64,000 nt of DNA from Chrysogorgia sp. JL179-B06 (lineage: Eukaryota; Cnidaria; Anthozoa; Scleralcyonacea; Chrysogorgiidae), in assembly GCA_035772405.1 (NCBI GenBank), contig JAYKKM010000120.1, positions 566,001-630,000 of the forward strand. Direction: 5' to 3'. The translations under genes and the position numbers were made by a program. How positions within the stretch are numbered: the first letter of the stretch is position 1; each line of letters opens with the position of its first letter. Below, one piece after another: positions 36,201 to 46,964 of this stretch. Below the pieces are notes generated by a model, which saw nothing but the letters and a program-made list of their open reading frames with translations, was not told the origin of the DNA and made no database searches.

Positions 36201-36630
36201 CGCAGAATAAAATCGATCTGCGCATGCGCGGAACAAAATAGATGATCTGCGCATGCGCGGAACAAAATCGATCTCCGCATGCGCAGAATAAAATCGATCT
36301 GCGCATGCGTCGAACAAAATCGATCTGCGCATGCGCAGAAAAAAATCGATCTGCGCATGCGCAGAATAAAAACGATCTGCGCATGCACAGAACAAAATCG
36401 ATCTGCGCATGCGCAGAACAAAATCGATCTGCGCATAAAATTTCTGAAAAAAATCGATCTGCGCATGCGCAGAAAAAATCGATCTGCGCATGCGCAGAAA
36501 AAATCGAACTGCGCATGCGCAGAACAAAATCGATCTGCGCATGCGCAGAATAAAATCGATCTGCGCATGCGCGGAACAAAATCGATCTGCGCATGCGCAG
36601 AATAAAATTGAGCTGCGTATGCGCAGAACA
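33252..36630. repeat. 26-bp satellite with TGCGCATGCGCA cores
   Basis: Tandem monomer of 26 bases, GATCTGCGCATGCGCAGAAC followed by AAAATC or close variants; roughly one hundred copies by estimate. The core TGCGCATGCGCA is a perfect palindrome with CpG sites. Poly-A-rich spacers interrupt the array near 33800-33920, 34085-34165, 35040-35140 and 35910-36005, and a longer spacer (ATCGAATCAAAATGAAATGG) recurs within it. Open frames such as FCSAHAQIDF on both strands arise from the repeat (26 x 3 bases) and are not genes. Confidence 0.95.
33792..33845 (+). repeat. Spacer repeat between satellite blocks
   Basis: TTCATACTGATACATGTATC followed by AAGGCTTCGTGTATATTAGG. Also at about 36682-36735 and, split by the hAT insertion, at 30572-30616 with 33153-33170. 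These seem to be the boundary unit of the satellite domain. Confidence 0.8.
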
Positions 36631-36753
36631 AGGATTTAACAGAACCTACATCTTACATTTAGGATTTAACAGAACCTACATCCATTCATACTGATACATG
36701 TATCAAGGCTTCGTGTATATTAGGGCATGCACAGAATTCAGAAAAATCATATA

Positions 36754-37196
36754 CAGTGTGTATAAAAAAAACTGAACCCTTAGAAAACGCTGTCTTATAC
36801 TCCTGGGAAATTAAAAACACGGTATACACCTGGGAAATTTAGATGCAAAGAAACATGTTAAATATATTCATATAAGTTTGATTAAAAATGGTTCAACTTA
36901 CCACAGAGCGACGAGTGTTTATTGTCGACGAGGTAGAATGCTTTACGACAGCAGCCTGTACGTTATTAGAAATGCGATGCGCGATATATGGTAAGCCCGA
37001 ACCATACTATGGGGGGGGGGGGGACACGTTGAAGGACAAGGCGCTTGATTATTTAATTGTTGTACATGTAAAATTAATAAAAAAGGTGTAGTGTTACGGA
37101 CATAATTTAGTTGGCCCAAGCGCTGCGTTATAAATTAATCAGCACATAAGTTAAACAGGAAGAGAAAAAGCTTTAAATACTTTCACCATGCATATA
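36754..37196 (+). mobile_element. Mariner-like terminus and decayed 5' coding remnant
   Basis: TACAGTGTGTATAAAAAAAA at 36753 has an inverted counterpart at 55935-55954. A short frame at 36888-37091 starts MVQLTTERRVFIV, like the N-terminal helix-turn-helix region of some mariner-type transposases. The frame is short and has a G homopolymer at about 37011-37022. If the two ends belong together, later insertions have spread the element over about 19 kb. Confidence 0.35.
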
Positions 37197-38374
37197 CAGG
37201 GTGTCCCAAAAAAAAGGCTACCTTTTCAAATTCAAATTAGCATGTTAATTCAAGCAACCTATTGTAGTTCTTTGAAATTCATTATCGCTTTTGAACTACG
37301 AATGCGTAAAAACACAGTTTTATACACATGGGATATTAAACACAATAGGTTGTTTGAATTAACACGCTCATTTGAATTTGAAAAGGCAGCCTTTTTGGAT
37401 AGGGGTATCTAGTACGTATTCCTTATAAGGAAGCGCAAATAGAAGGCATTGACCAACCTCGTACCCAGGGTCTTATCTCCGCTCGCCGCCCGCCCCCCAC
37501 GCTCGCTGCGAAAAGACCCTGGCTGCGGCTGGTCACGTGGCACGCAGATTCTGGGTGACACGTGTATTTCAATAATATTACCTTGGGAAGGGAGAGTCGA
37601 GTCGAATGAGTCTATTGCGTGGTTTTATAGATTTATCGTGAAGGAAATTTTCGGATTAAATAGTATATTACTTGCCTCGAATGTACTTATTTAATGAAGG
37701 ATGTGCTTTGTATTCTTCCCACTGGTTATGGAAAGTCTTTTATTTTTCATCTTCAGTCCTGAGTTGCTTTTTGCGAAGGATAAATTGGACGAAGTTCTGA
37801 TCAATTGGCAATCGAGAGATATTGGTATATCAACAGCTACAAACCATTCTCATAGTAGTTTCACCTTTAAATCCGCTGATGAGTAACCAGATTTAATACT
37901 CGTCTATAAAGCTCAAGCCGTATTCGAGCATCAGTTCTTGGCGTTAAAGACAAGGCAGTGGCTATTCGTACGGTAACCGTGCGTCGACATTTATACAAAC
38001 CAAGGTTACTCTAAAATCTCTTTAAATATAATAGAGACCTTACGCAACAGGACGGCACGAGCGCGAGGACGGCAAAATTACCAGTTGTCACTTCCGGTAC
38101 CGCTAATTTATGCATGTATTGACGTAATTTCCTGTGCGGCTTACCGTCCTGTCGCCGTTGGGGACGTGAAACAACAACTTTTGACGTCCGGAAGAAGACG
38201 TGAGTATTGTTTTAGAAAAAAGTTGTTAAACTGCACATAAAAATTAATTGAAATAATCTCTATTCAAAAATTATCAAGTGTAAGATGACATAAATGACAA
38301 AATGTACATTTGTTTACAAATTTATAGCGAACTTGCAACAGCAATAGATCAAAATATAAAGTTGTGGTTACAAA

Positions 38375-39130
38375 ATGGAGTGGAATGATAACCTCGACGA
38401 GTTGCTCCTGCAAGAAGTTATCATAAACGAGCCATTTAACTTCAAGCCGTTTACAAGAGAGAGAGGGAAAGTTTGGGGGAAAATTGTGGAGCTCCTAAAC
38501 GAATGCCCAGTCTTTAACAATAGACTTACGAAGCGGTCAGTGAGGGATAGGTATACTTTGTTGGCCAAAAAGTTCAAGAAGAAAGAAAGTGACGAGGAAA
38601 GAGCCACAGGAATAGCACCACCTGAGTTAACGGAGACGGAGAAGCTATTGGAGGAATTGATAGGAAAGTTTACAGAGGGAGATATGCAGGCAAGTGTCAA
38701 GAATGACAAGAAGGAACAAGATCGTGCAAAGGGTGAGGAAATGAGAAAAAGATCAATGGAGAAATTGGGAGAAACCACCAAAAGAAATAGAGGCAGTGAC
38801 GAAGAAAGAGAGACACCAAAACGTAAAAGAGCTACAGGTACAGAAGCAATAGTATACTTAAAGGAGAAAGGAGAAAGAGAGTTAGCAATAAGAACAGAAG
38901 AACTTGAGATACGGAAAAGGGAGACTGAAACAAGAGAGAAAATGCAAGATGCAGCTTTGAAGCAACAGCAAGAGGCACAGCAAAATATGTGTACATTGAT
39001 GGGTCAAATGCAGCAACAACTACAACAGCAACAACAGCAGCAACAACAGCAACAGCAGTACCAACAACAACAGCAGATGTTGCAAACAAAGTTGTTGATG
39101 TCTCTTTTTGAAAAAATAAACAAACAGTAA
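38375..39130 (+). CDS. Harbinger Myb/SANT-like DNA-binding protein
   Basis: A 251-residue intact frame with an in-frame ATG at 38375. The N-terminal 80 residues (MEWNDNLDELLLQEVI ... RSVRDRYTLLAKKFKKKE) form a trihelix/Myb-like domain. A charged region with basic stretches (PKRKRA) that could act as a nuclear signal follows, then a Lys/Glu-rich coiled coil and a Gln tract around residues 210-235. In PIF/Harbinger elements the second protein binds the transposon ends and helps bring the transposase to the nucleus; I infer the same role. The antisense frame over the CAG/CAA tract is a shadow. Confidence 0.85.
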   Translation: MEWNDNLDELLLQEVIINEPFNFKPFTRERGKVWGKIVELLNECPVFNNRLTKRSVRDRYTLLAKKFKKKESDEERATGIAPPELTETEKLLEELIGKFTEGDMQASVKNDKKEQDRAKGEEMRKRSMEKLGETTKRNRGSDEERETPKRKRATGTEAIVYLKEKGERELAIRTEELEIRKRETETREKMQDAALKQQQEAQQNMCTLMGQMQQQLQQQQQQQQQQQQYQQQQQMLQTKLLMSLFEKINKQ

Positions 39131-40464
39131 TTTTATAGACATTCTTTTTTTCAAAAAAACATTTGTTTATTTTGACATTTTTGTCAAACTTGTTTAAAAA
39201 ATTACAATTACAAATAAGTATTTATTGAAAATCATATATTATTCCAAATTTAACATTTTTATAACATTTGAGAAAATAATTATTTACATTAATATTTAGC
39301 ATGTCTACATGCAAACTTGTGCATACATGTTCAATACAATATTTCCAATTACAATAATAATTACAATAATATCAACAAATAAGCATTTAAAATTCACCTA
39401 ATATTACAATATGTACAAAAATATTTATTAATTATGGCTTTGTGAAAATAATTATTTACATTATTTAGCATGTCTGCATGCAATGTTCAATACAATATAC
39501 ACGTTTATTTTTTTTATAAGAAACTCGTTTATAAGAAACCTACAACTAGGATCCTCAAAAATTAAGAAACTTTTAGTACTACGAATATTTTCCTATTTTA
39601 AGGATAAGAAACTTTTCTCTTGTCATAAGTGAATAAAGTTTACTAAAAACTGCAGTACCATAGAAATTGATCAGTGTGTATGTTTAGTGTTATATTTGTG
39701 AAAAAGTCTCACATTTAATCAATTGTGTTTTATTATTCTTTGAATAGCTATTATGTATTCCCGTGACTATTTAAGCCTAAAACGATAAGAAACATTTTAA
39801 GAAACTTTTGGAACTAAAAACGCCATTTTTAATGCCAAGATAAGAAACTTTTAGTACTAGACCCCTCGCTAGGTTTCGTATAAAAAAAAACGTATGTATA
39901 TCAATATATTTATCTTATTTACAATAAAATTGGCAATTAATTTTTCATTTTGTGTATACAGTAGAACCTGAGTTTTACGACCACCCCTGTTGCCAAGCAA
40001 AAGTGGTCGTAAACGACATGTGGTCGTAAATGGCAGTTAATGATGTGACGTCATGCAAGCCATAATTATTGGAAGACACTATTACGTTTACAACTATATT
40101 ATGTGTTCGCTAGTCGACTAAAAGATGGCTTTATAATTTAAAACCAATATAATATTTCTTAATAAAGAAAGTAAACCAGAAATGTTTTGAAAAAAGCACT
40201 GTTTGAACAGAGCTTGCTTGAACAGACCAATGCGTATGTACTTCATCTCGTAAAAAGTCGCTCATGACAGGTTAAATTTTGTGTTTGGGATGCTAAAAGT
40301 GGTCGCTGGTCGTGTTTGGCAGGTGGTCGTTAATTGCAGGTACATTTTAACTATAAATGGTCCGTGCCAGGAAAAGTGGTCGTAAATGGCAGGTGGTCGT
40401 AAAAAGGGGTGTCGTAAAACTCAGGTTTTACTGTATACAGGGGTTTTAAATTATTTTAGATTTC
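39131..40464. other. Non-coding interval between the Harbinger genes
   Basis: AT-rich spacer. It contains a probable MITE at about 39499-39895 (ends like ACGTTTATTTTTTTTATAAG and a diverged inverse near 39878) and the Tigger-like MITE at 39959-40433. Otherwise nothing is recognisable. Confidence 0.5.
39959..40433. mobile_element. Tigger/pogo-like MITE inside Harbinger
   Basis: A 475-bp element with ends CAGTAGAACCTGAGTTTTAC and an inverse with one difference, between TA dinucleotides. GTGGTCGTAAA words recur inside. Ends starting CAGT-GAACC with a TA target are typical of pogo/Tigger derivatives. Confidence 0.8.
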
Positions 40465-41045
40465 TTAAACAAAATAATCTTCAATAGAAGGAGGATCAAG
40501 GCCAAAATATTTTGATGTGCTTGATCCATACTTACAAGTATGGGCATTCCTTAAAAGTGCACAAACAATATACATTTTTCCTATTGCACTTAGACAAACT
40601 TTAAGGTCCTTTTTAAAGTCTAAAAAAGCAAAATATTGAAGTATGTCCCCAAATACCCATTCCACAGCAACCCTGACCTTGCTCATAGATAGGTTGAAAG
40701 CCTGTTGCATTGGTGTCAATACATTTCCTCTAAAGGGAGCTTGTAGATGGACCCTTAGAGGGTATGCAGGGTCTCCATAGACACAAAGTTGTCGTCCTGT
40801 TGGTGATACACAGTGCCTTTCAAGCATTGGTAGGAGACCCGACTCAGCAAGCATTCCACTGTCATGTCTCCTGCCTTCCACTGGACCAAACAAATTTGCT
40901 ATTAGGCCATTTGGACTGACAACACTCTGAAATTTTATGGAATGAACTCTTTTGTGACCATTATAAAGTATTCTCTGGTTAATTCCAGGTCTGCATACAG
41001 GTCTTACGGTGCCATCAATGAAGCCCCAACAATTTTCGAGAGCAC
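40465..41045 (-). CDS. Harbinger DDE transposase, exon 2
   Basis: Starts after ATCATCAG on the minus strand (phase 1) and ends with a stop at 40465. It carries the catalytic core: GFIDGT with the first Asp, GPVEGRRHDSGML, GDPAYPL with a conserved Asp, and VRVAVEWVFG with the catalytic Glu. The C-terminus is SIEDYFV. Exons 1 and 2 together give about 358 residues, a normal size for PIF/Harbinger transposases, with no stop or frameshift. The enzyme would cut and paste the element with 3-bp target duplications. Confidence 0.9.
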
Positions 41046-41195
41046 CTGATGATAAAATATCAGGTTCATTATGATAGCATACAATACATATACTGTATAT
41101 TACACAATGACATTAATCTTCACTTAATTAATTTACATACCTGCACACACACACACATATACATATATATATATATATAATATATATCATATATA

Positions 41196-41343
<148 letters not shown>

Positions 41344-41422
41344 TATGTGATTATATTATTTATTTATTGTAATACAGGATAATAAAATAAATCAGGTAAC
41401 TGAAATAAAATATATGTAATAC

Positions 41423-41918
41423 CTCCTTTCCAGTGCACCACATCAGCGAATTCAGCGAGTTTTGCTGGCGCTAGCCATGGCTGGTTGAAATCACAGAGTA
41501 AACGACCAAAATTGTTGTAGATAACATCCATAACTTCGTTCACCACCATGGAAATCTGAGGCACTGCTCTTGCAAATCTCGGCACCAAGTCTTCGTATCG
41601 ACATGGGTATGAAAAGCGCTTTAATAACATACATAGGGCTTCGTCACTGTACACAAAGAAGCGATTTGGACATAATATTTTTTCGGGCAGGTCCAGTACA
41701 TCAAGGAGAGAGTAGATGTCGTTCTTGTAAAAGCGAAATTCACTTTTACTTTCGTCGTCTGTCAACGAGTCCAAATCAAAACTATCGTACTTCCAGTACG
41801 GAATGGCAAGATTTTTTGAGCTATTTGCCTCGTGAAGCAAAATAAATTCCTCATCGTTGATCATTTCGAGGTCATGAGCAAGTAAAAGAGCTTCTCTTGT
41901 CTCTCGAAATGTTGCCAT
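41423..41918 (-). CDS. Harbinger DDE transposase, exon 1
   Basis: ATG at 41918 (MATFRETREALLLAHDLEMI); donor GTATTA after GGAG, phase 1. It encodes the N-terminal helix-turn-helix part (DEALCMLLKRFSYPCRYEDL, then VPQISMVVNEVMDVIYNNFG) typical of Harbinger transposases. Joined to exon 2 it reads VVHWKGG-ALENCWGFIDGT, the expected lead-in to the first catalytic Asp. The open frame past the donor is intronic. Confidence 0.85.
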
Positions 41919-43689
41919 TTAACTTTTAGTTTTTTAAAACCCACGTTACTTGACGTCTTGCGTAACGTTTGTTTACAAACAAGACGGCGACGGCATCGAT
42001 GACGTTGCCGTCCCAGACCTCGCGCAATTACATATCGCCGTCCTCACGTGCCGTCCTGTTGCGTAAGGTCTCTAATGTCGAAGGTTTATATTATGTGTAC
42101 TTGTTTATTTATGGTTATCAAACTAAATGGAGTTTTAAAATAGAACGAAGCAATTGTATATGATGAACTTTCCGTAATTTGAATATTTGATCCTTTCACT
42201 AACTGTCAACAGATACAAATAACTAAAGTGGGCGGGTATTCTACAATTTAGCGTAAGTCTCTTCAGCGTTCTTTGAAATCGTGCGATTCGAATCTTTATA
42301 CAAATTCTTGTATCGACACTCGTATACAGCAGCCTACAAAGCCGACAAGAGGAAATTTTATATGCTCTTATAAACGTCTTCTTCGGGGTCTTTTGTTGCC
42401 ATTAAAAGACACATGCTTCGTAATCCGATATTCTCCGCGAATAAAGAGATGTTATCGCGATGATGTTTCTACTTTCTTGTTGAAACTACTTTCTACTTTC
42501 TTGCGTAGAACTGCGCAAAAAATGGAAATATTAATTTCGAAGAACGACTTTCTTATGTGCGACAAACTATTTCTTCCCACCCTGCCCACAATGGATTTTT
42601 TTTGTTAGCACCCAGAATCTGGGTGCCACGTGACCAGCCGCAGCCAGGGTCTTTTCGCAGCGAGCGTGGGGGCGGGCGGCGAGCGGATATAAGACCCTGG
42701 GACGAGGTTGGGCATTGACGAGCAAATAGCAAATAGCTGACACGTTCAACCCTCGTACCAGCCTCCTTGTTAATTGGATTGTAACCGACCCCAAAACAAC
42801 AAAGGTACCCTTTGACAAACGTTTTCTTGAGAAATAAACCACCCCCAAAGCTATAGAATATATCAAAGGAAAGTTAAATTATCTATTTACAACATACGTA
42901 CAGCTTTATCCCGGTAGCTAACTTAGTTCTCTTTAAAAGCGCGGATAATCGAACATGCCAAAATATAATTTTCCTAATACGGATACCATCTTGTAAACAA
43001 AACACGGCTGTCTTCGACGAACGTTTTCTTGAGAAATAATAAACTCCCAAAGCTACAATATATATTAAAACAAAGATAAATTATCTGTTTACAATATGCG
43101 TACAGCTTATCCTGCTAGCGAACGAAAGTTTTCTTAAAAAGAGCGGATAATCGAACATATCGTAACGCGTTAATAATCCCACATCCAGCGGGCTGGTACG
43201 AGTGCCATGAATATTTGTTCGTTAATGCCTTCTATTTGCTCGTCGGTCACTTCATTATATGGAATACGTACTAGAAGTACATATGTTTTTTTGGGACACT
43301 CTGTATATTTGAAGTTATCTTAATTGCCCGAGGTATATAAAACCATATTTTTTTACGCACGGTGGCCCAGAGGTGTCAAGGTGATAATAGGTTGTTTGAA
43401 AGGAATGTTCATTAATTTTATGCCGGTTCAGGTTTTTTTTAGATGGTTGTCCAATACTGTCGAACGTATTCGGGTCGTTCCGGTCGTGACATTCGTGTTA
43501 ATGTTAATATTTGGTATAATATTAGAATATTTAAATAATAAAATTTTGAAGGTGCGGGTAAATATTCGTCGATTCGTTGCATTGGTGCAATTAGTCGGGT
43601 TATATTAACTATGAACGAGGGCAACAAGTCGTGTGGCAGAGTAGGCCAAAATATTCGTCGGTCGTTCCATTCGTCCAATTGGGTTCGTC

Positions 43690-44785
43690 GTAACGAGCGG
43701 AACCACTCGTCAAGTCTTAGTCACTGTTGTGTGGTGGTGTACGGTGCGCCGAGTAGGCTAAAATACTCGTCGAGTCGTTCGATTCGTCCAATTGGTCCGG
43801 TCGTAACGAGTGGAACAAGTCGTCAAGTCTTAGTCACTGTTGTGTGGTGGTGTACAGTGCGCCGAGTAGGCCAAAATACTCGTCCAGTCGTTCGATTCGT
43901 CCAATTGGTCCGGTCGTAACGAGCGGAGCCACTCGTCAAGTCTTAGTCACTGTTGTGTGGTGGTGTACGGTGCGCCGAGTAGGCCAAAATACTCGTCGAG
44001 TCGTTCGATTCGTCCAATTGGTCCGGTCGTAACGAGCGGAACCACTCGTCAAGTCTTAGTCACTGTTGTGTGGTGGTGTACGGTGCGCCGAGTAGGCCAA
44101 AATACTCGTCGAGTCGTTCGATTCGTCCAATTGGTCCGGTCGTAACGAGCGGAGCCACTCGTCAAGTCTTAGTCACTGTTGTATGGTGGTGTACAGTGCG
44201 CCGAGTAGGCCAAAATACTCGTCGAGTCGTTCGATTCGTCCAATTGGTCCGGTCGTAACGAGCGGAGCCACTCGTCAAGTCTTAGTCACTGTTGTGTGGT
44301 GGTGTACGGTGCGCCGAGTAGGCCAAAATACTCGTCGAGTCGTTCGATTCGTCCAATTGGTCCGGTCGTAACGAGCGGAACCACTCGTCAAGTCTTAGTC
44401 ACTGTTGTGTGGTGGTGTACGGTGCGCCGAGTAGGCGAAAATACTCGTCGAGTCGTTCGATTCGTCCAATTGGTCCGGTCGTAACGAGCGGAACCACTCG
44501 TCAAGTCTTAGTCACTGTTGTGTGGTGGTGTACGGTGAGCCGAGTAGGCGAAAATACTCGTCGAGTCGTTCGATTCGTCCAATTGGTCCGGTCGTAACGA
44601 GCGGAACCACTCGTCAAGTCTTAGTCACTGTTGTGTGGTGGTGTACGGTGAGCCGAGTAGGCCAAAATACTCGTCGAGTCGTTCGATTCGTCCAATTGGT
44701 CCGGTCGTAACGAGCGGAACCACTCGTCAAGTCTTAGTCACTGTTGTGGTGGTGTACGGTGCGCCGAGTAGGCCAAAATACTCGT
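43690..44785. repeat. 113-bp satellite, about 9.5 copies
   Basis: Exact 113-base periodicity; each unit contains GTAACGAGCGGAACCACTCG, GTCTTAGTCACTGTTGTGTG and AAAATACTCGTCGAGTCGTT. Units differ by only a few bases. The first, diverged unit starts near 43640. A related inverted fragment is near 55745-55790. Repeated 62-codon frames are repeat translations. Confidence 0.95.
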
Positions 44786-44789
44786 TCTA

Positions 44790-45630
44790 ATGCAGTTGAG
44801 AAAACATGGGACCCTGGTCTATGGTTTACCTAAATAGACTAAATAATTATTCATACCCCAGTTTTCACGTATCACAAAAACATCAACAATATCAACTCAA
44901 AATTATTTGTGTCCAAGTGGAGCACTTTTTGCGTCTACGTTGCTTAGCAACGTAAACGCTATGTTATCGGCGGCGGACTAGTCACTCGTTTGTGACTTAA
45001 AACCTGGATCACATGACCAAGCGGAGCCATCTCATTTTTCTGTCTACTGTTTGGCCACTGTTCGAAATTTTATCAAGGTAAGGCGACAAGTTATGAGTAT
45101 TAACGTCCTGTTAATCGACATGAAATTTGTTGATCAGTTCTGGTGTTAACATTCGCAATTTTTGTGGGAGTGAACGGCAGCACTCAGGCGACGTATATTT
45201 TATCTGATGCATATTTTTTTCTGTTTTAGGAGTCTTACAGGACATATTTGTTAGTTCATCATGCCTTGTGACAGTTTTGTTCTCACAGGAGCCATTGTGT
45301 TCGCGCTGGTCAAGAGTTCGACCAGACACTTATTGTGTTGTATTTAAACGAAGCCATTGTACTCGTTCGCCCATTGACACAAAATTTAAACTCGTCCGTT
45401 GAGGCAAACTACAACTCGCCCGTCGTTGACATAAACTACAACTCGTCCGTTGAGGCAATCTACAACTACACAGCTACTGATATAAACACGAATCGTTTGA
45501 AATTGGAGTAACGATTGAGCAATACAGAGCTCGAATTGGTGCCCACAATAGCATTGCAAAAACCAAAAAGATATTAACTCGCATCTCGAAGGTATTTAAT
45601 ATTCGGAATACAATGCCAATATATATTGAT
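44790..45630. other. No supported gene; inverted and short repeats
   Basis: 44810-44905 is an inverted match to 47465-47540 (the CATCAACAATATCAA region). 45360-45475 holds three diverged repeats of ACAACTCGTCCGTTGAGGCA. 45510-45570 is inverted relative to 51845-51900. No exon-like signal. Confidence 0.5.
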
Positions 45631-45635
45631 ATTAC

Positions 45636-46650
45636 TAGGAGTAATCAAAGATTATGTAATTGCGTTCGACGCATGTGGACCAGTAATGGCGAAAGAAGAT
45701 TGGTAATATGCTGTAACGAATTATGAAAATAAATAAAGCTAATAAATATATAACAGCGTCTTAATTGAAGGAGACACTGTAACTTCAATGTTTTTGACAA
45801 CGTGGGTGACATCCTGAGTGATTTCCGTACGTTATTTTAATATTAGGAGGGTATATTTCCCGTTCGTTTGTTCGATTAGAAAGTTGACCGCCAGATGCCT
45901 GTAAATCGTTCAATTCAGAAATATTACAATCGTGAAGTTCGATTTGGCAAGTTCGCTTGAATGGAAAATTAATAACTTCGCGAGGCTTGCCCGTTTCGAG
46001 TAAATGTTGTTCGAATTAGATGTATGGTGTTCAAATGATCAGATTGAATTTTGACATTATAAACGCGCCATTAAAATGAGAAGGCCATGGATTGGGCCAT
46101 ATGATCGCCTTGATACGTGGTTTAGATTGTTATCGACTGGAACACGGCAACAAACGACAGCGTCTTAATTCAAGGAGACACTATAATAAACCTCAATGTT
46201 TTTGACAACGGTGACATCCCGTTCGTTGAAATATGACCGTGCAACCGATAGATAAGTGTGTCGCTTGAATGCAAAATTTATAACTTCGCGAGGCTTGCAC
46301 GTTTCGAGTAAAGTTGTTCGAATTAGATGTATGGTGTTCAAATGATCAGATTGAATTTTGACTTTATTATAAACGCGCCATATCTTTACCATATGTCATT
46401 TGGTTTATATTCTACATTATATTTATTTGATCGTCGATGCTATAGAAAATTTCTAGCATCATTCTGCTGGCATGCCTAATCCTGAACACTTCTACAGGCA
46501 ACTTCGTGTCCACTGCTCCTGTGTTAGTCCCGAGGCAGCATTTTCCTAGCTAGTACTAATGCCATAATTTATTCCAAATTCCAAAACGGTAATTTATTAA
46601 AAAATATTTTATCTCAGATTTCTTTTAGCTGTAAAGCACAGCTAGATAAC
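45636..46650. repeat. Dispersed repeat R, copy 2
   Basis: Matches 28313-29045 in the same orientation but contains an internal partial duplication, with a second CGTCTTAATTCAAGGAGACA block at about 46160-46385. Confidence 0.7.
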
Positions 46651-46794
46651 CCATAACATGCAAGATTAGAATGCGTTCTCCTTCGTCGAACGCAGTTATA
46701 CCGCAGTGTATTTTTAAGGCTGTGTCTATATTTACGGGCCCGTAATCGGACTTCGCCAAGCTATATTTACGGCAGTATTTTAGAATTCAACGAG

Positions 46795-46895
46795 ATGCTA
46801 ACCCCAACATCACCAAAATCCTAACCCTGACCAAAATCCTAACCCTAATCAAAATAATAACCCTAATCAAAATACTAACCCTAACCAAAAAAAAC
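46795..46895. repeat. Degenerate AACCCTAA-type tract
   Basis: Units such as ATCCTAACCCTAATCAAAAT repeat with drift. It recalls telomere repeats only loosely. Confidence 0.6.
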
Positions 46896-46964
46896 TATGC
46901 AGAAAAGGCAAACTAATTTTTATCAAACTCGACCGGAAATTGCGTGGAAAATCCAGGACCTATA

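Noticed and set aside
33155..36631. Many overlapping Cys/Arg-rich frames (FCSAHAQIDF type) suggesting a repeat protein
   Set aside because: They exist on both strands and all frames because the 26-bp repeat lacks stops; spacers break them without splice signals.
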